A stretch of 6,783 nt of DNA from assembly GCA_023248365.1 (NCBI GenBank), contig JAHFER010000088.1, forward strand, positions 1 to 6,783. The letters are read 5' to 3'. Position numbers and translations under genes: made by a program. The stretch comes from Nitrospirota bacterium. GTDB lineage: Bacteria; Nitrospirota; 9FT-COMBO-42-15; HDB-SIOI813. This document shows, in pieces, positions 5,322-6,783 of the stretch. Position 1 is the stretch's first letter, and every line of letters begins with the position of its first letter. The notes beneath the pieces are model-generated. The model worked only from the letters and a program-made list of their open reading frames with translations. It was not told where the DNA came from and ran no database searches.

Positions 5322-6783
5322 ATGAGCCAGGTAAGTAAACACATACGATACAAAACTCTTTTTTCTTTTCTCCTTGCAAACTACATAATTTCTCTCTTTA
5401 TCTCCTATCCTTATCTTTCCTATGGACCTTCTGCAGTAGACTTCCCTGCATGGGGATACGCACACCTTGCATTTATTTCAAACTTTGCCATCCTGATCTT
5501 AGTTATCGGAATCTTCTTATGGCCGTTCACACGTTTTATTAAATCCTCTATACAGCTATTTACTCTCCCGCCTTTAGTAATGTTTTTATTTCAGGCCCTT
5601 CTTCTTGTGGATGTTCATATGTATGAGATCTTTCGTTTTCATATAAATGGAATTGTTATCAACACCCTTACCACGGAGGGTGCAAGTGATTCAGTGCAGT
5701 TGGGGAAAAAGACGGTTATAACATTCATCATGATTTTATTGTTCCTTATTTTATTGGAGCTGGGTAGTCTGTTTATATTGTACAGATATTTTTCACGTAC
5801 CTTAAGCAGAAGATTTATTGAAAGGTTGCGTCCGGCCAGGGCTGTTGTTGTTTCTGTGCTTCTGTTTTTTATGATTATCACTGCTGACAAGGTTATCTTT
5901 GCCTATGCAAATTTTTACGACATGAATAACATTACACGTTATCAGAAGTTATTCCCCCTTTATCTGCCGCTGTTTGCTGATAAGGCCATGGAAAAATATC
6001 TTGGCATGAAGAAGGAAAACAGCATAATTGATTACATGCCTAAGGCAAGCCTACTCAATTATCCGTCACCGGAGTTTAAGATTGAGAATAATCTGAAGCG
6101 TGTTAACGTTGTATGGATTGTCCTTGATTCGTGGCGTTTTGACATGATGAATGAAGATATTACCCCTCATATAAATGAATTCAGCAAACAGTCATTAGTG
6201 TTTGAGAATCATTACAGCGGCGGTAATTCAACCCGCTTCGGGATCTTTTCCATGTTCTATGGGTTATACGGGACATACTGGCATCAAGTTCTTGCTGAAA
6301 GGAAATCGCCTGTATTTATGGATGTTCTTCAGGGTATGGGATATGATTTCAAGATACTTTCAAGCACAGAGTTAACATATCCGGAATTCAGAAGAACTGC
6401 ATTTGTAAAACTTCCTCCTGATACTATTGAGGATAGACTTCCCGGGAAAAGTTCTGCAGAGCGTGACCTGTTGATGGGGAAGCGCTTTGAAGATTTTCTT
6501 GCACAGCATGATAAGGCAAAGCCGTTTTTCTCTTTTATGTTCCTTGATTCACCTCATGCGCCTTACAGGTACACGCCGGAATTTGCCAAATACCGGCCTG
6601 CAATTGAAGAGATTAATTATTTAAATGTTAAAAAGTCCAATTCTAATTTTGAGGCAATTAAGCCTGTCTATAACAGGTACCGGAATGCTGTCAATTTCAG
6701 TGATTCTGCGGTGGAGCAGATACTGACGAGTCTCAAAAAAAGGGGGCTGTTGAAATCCACGATTGTAGCAATCACAGGAGACC
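5322..6783 (+). CDS. YejM/PbgA-like inner-membrane sulfatase-fold protein (3' end outside window)
   Basis: The first 487 codons of a larger protein run open to the window edge. Five hydrophobic segments lie near residues 12-32, 46-70, 77-98, 130-155 and 174-193, followed by a soluble domain presumably in the periplasm. The segment LLVDVHMYEIFRFHINGIV (94-112) resembles the DUF3413 region of E. coli YejM (PbgA/LapC), which controls LPS synthesis by regulating LpxC turnover. The second domain has alkaline-phosphatase/sulfatase features: VWIVLDSWR with Asp269, SGGNSTRFGIFSMFYG with Thr304 at the nucleophile place, LDSPHAPYRY, and IVAITGD with Asp487 as the last full codon. AAGGGG about nine bases before the ATG lies within the end of the glycosyltransferase gene, so the two are translated from one mRNA. 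It could be an active phosphoethanolamine-transferase or sulfatase-type enzyme rather than a pure regulator. Confidence 0.85.
   Translation, partial: MSQVSKHIRYKTLFSFLLANYIISLFISYPYLSYGPSAVDFPAWGYAHLAFISNFAILILVIGIFLWPFTRFIKSSIQLFTLPPLVMFLFQALLLVDVHMYEIFRFHINGIVINTLTTEGASDSVQLGKKTVITFIMILLFLILLELGSLFILYRYFSRTLSRRFIERLRPARAVVVSVLLFFMIITADKVIFAYANFYDMNNITRYQKLFPLYLPLFADKAMEKYLGMKKENSIIDYMPKASLLNYPSPEFKIENNLKRVNVVWIVLDSWRFDMMNEDITPHINEFSKQSLVFENHYSGGNSTRFGIFSMFYGLYGTYWHQVLAERKSPVFMDVLQGMGYDFKILSSTELTYPEFRRTAFVKLPPDTIEDRLPGKSSAERDLLMGKRFEDFLAQHDKAKPFFSFMFLDSPHAPYRYTPEFAKYRPAIEEINYLNVKKSNSNFEAIKPVYNRYRNAVNFSDSAVEQILTSLKKRGLLKSTIVAITGD

Noticed and set aside
5280..5890. Minus-strand frames at 5280-5465 and 5639-5890
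   Set aside because: They are antisense to the YejM-like gene, whose membrane and sulfatase features are continuous across the same bases.

Overview
The window reads as a moderately AT-rich, free-living bacterial chromosome. Two dispersed-repeat families point loosely to Nitrospirota or a deltaproteobacterial-type lineage. One is a G/C-run palindrome whose opposite-strand translation reads NPPIPPFSKGG. The other is a hairpin with the core GCGGCGTTGCGCTGC. Both are recalled from such genomes and were not searched, so the lineage is a guess.

Positions 1-2983 (+) form an operon for lipoate-dependent 2-oxoacid oxidation. It holds the E1 beta subunit, then after one base the E2 acyltransferase, then lipB overlapping the E2 tail by 47 bases. 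LipB supplies the octanoyl precursor of the lipoyl group that E2 needs on its lysine 42, so enzyme and cofactor assembly are encoded together. E1 alpha is expected just upstream, outside the window. A palindromic repeat lies before E1 beta and another copy is inserted in frame in the E2 interdomain linker.

Positions 3008-3830 (-) hold the most striking object: an initiator tRNA-Met gene interrupted in its anticodon loop by a group I intron of about 650 bases. I can trace P1/P10, P2, P3, P4, P6a, P7, P8 and a GAAA-capped P9-region hairpin, and the layout fits subgroup IC3. The intron encodes a PD-(D/E)XK homing endonuclease of the I-Ssp6803I type known from the cyanobacterial tRNA-fMet intron. 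The reading frame overlaps the ribozyme at both ends: its start codon lies in the internal guide sequence, and its last ~30 codons also form P2, the 5' strand of P3, P4 and one side of P6a. The tRNA has its own promoter and a strong terminator.

Positions 3846-4268 (-) carry a glyoxalase/VOC-fold protein with all four expected metal ligands, followed by a hairpin repeat that probably also terminates transcription.

Positions 4328-6783 (+) carry a family-2-like glycosyltransferase and, six bases downstream, the first 487 codons of a YejM/PbgA-like inner-membrane protein (five membrane segments plus a sulfatase-fold domain). The pair suggests an envelope polysaccharide or lipid function. The second gene runs off the window edge. 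No CRISPR array, insertion sequence or rRNA was seen.
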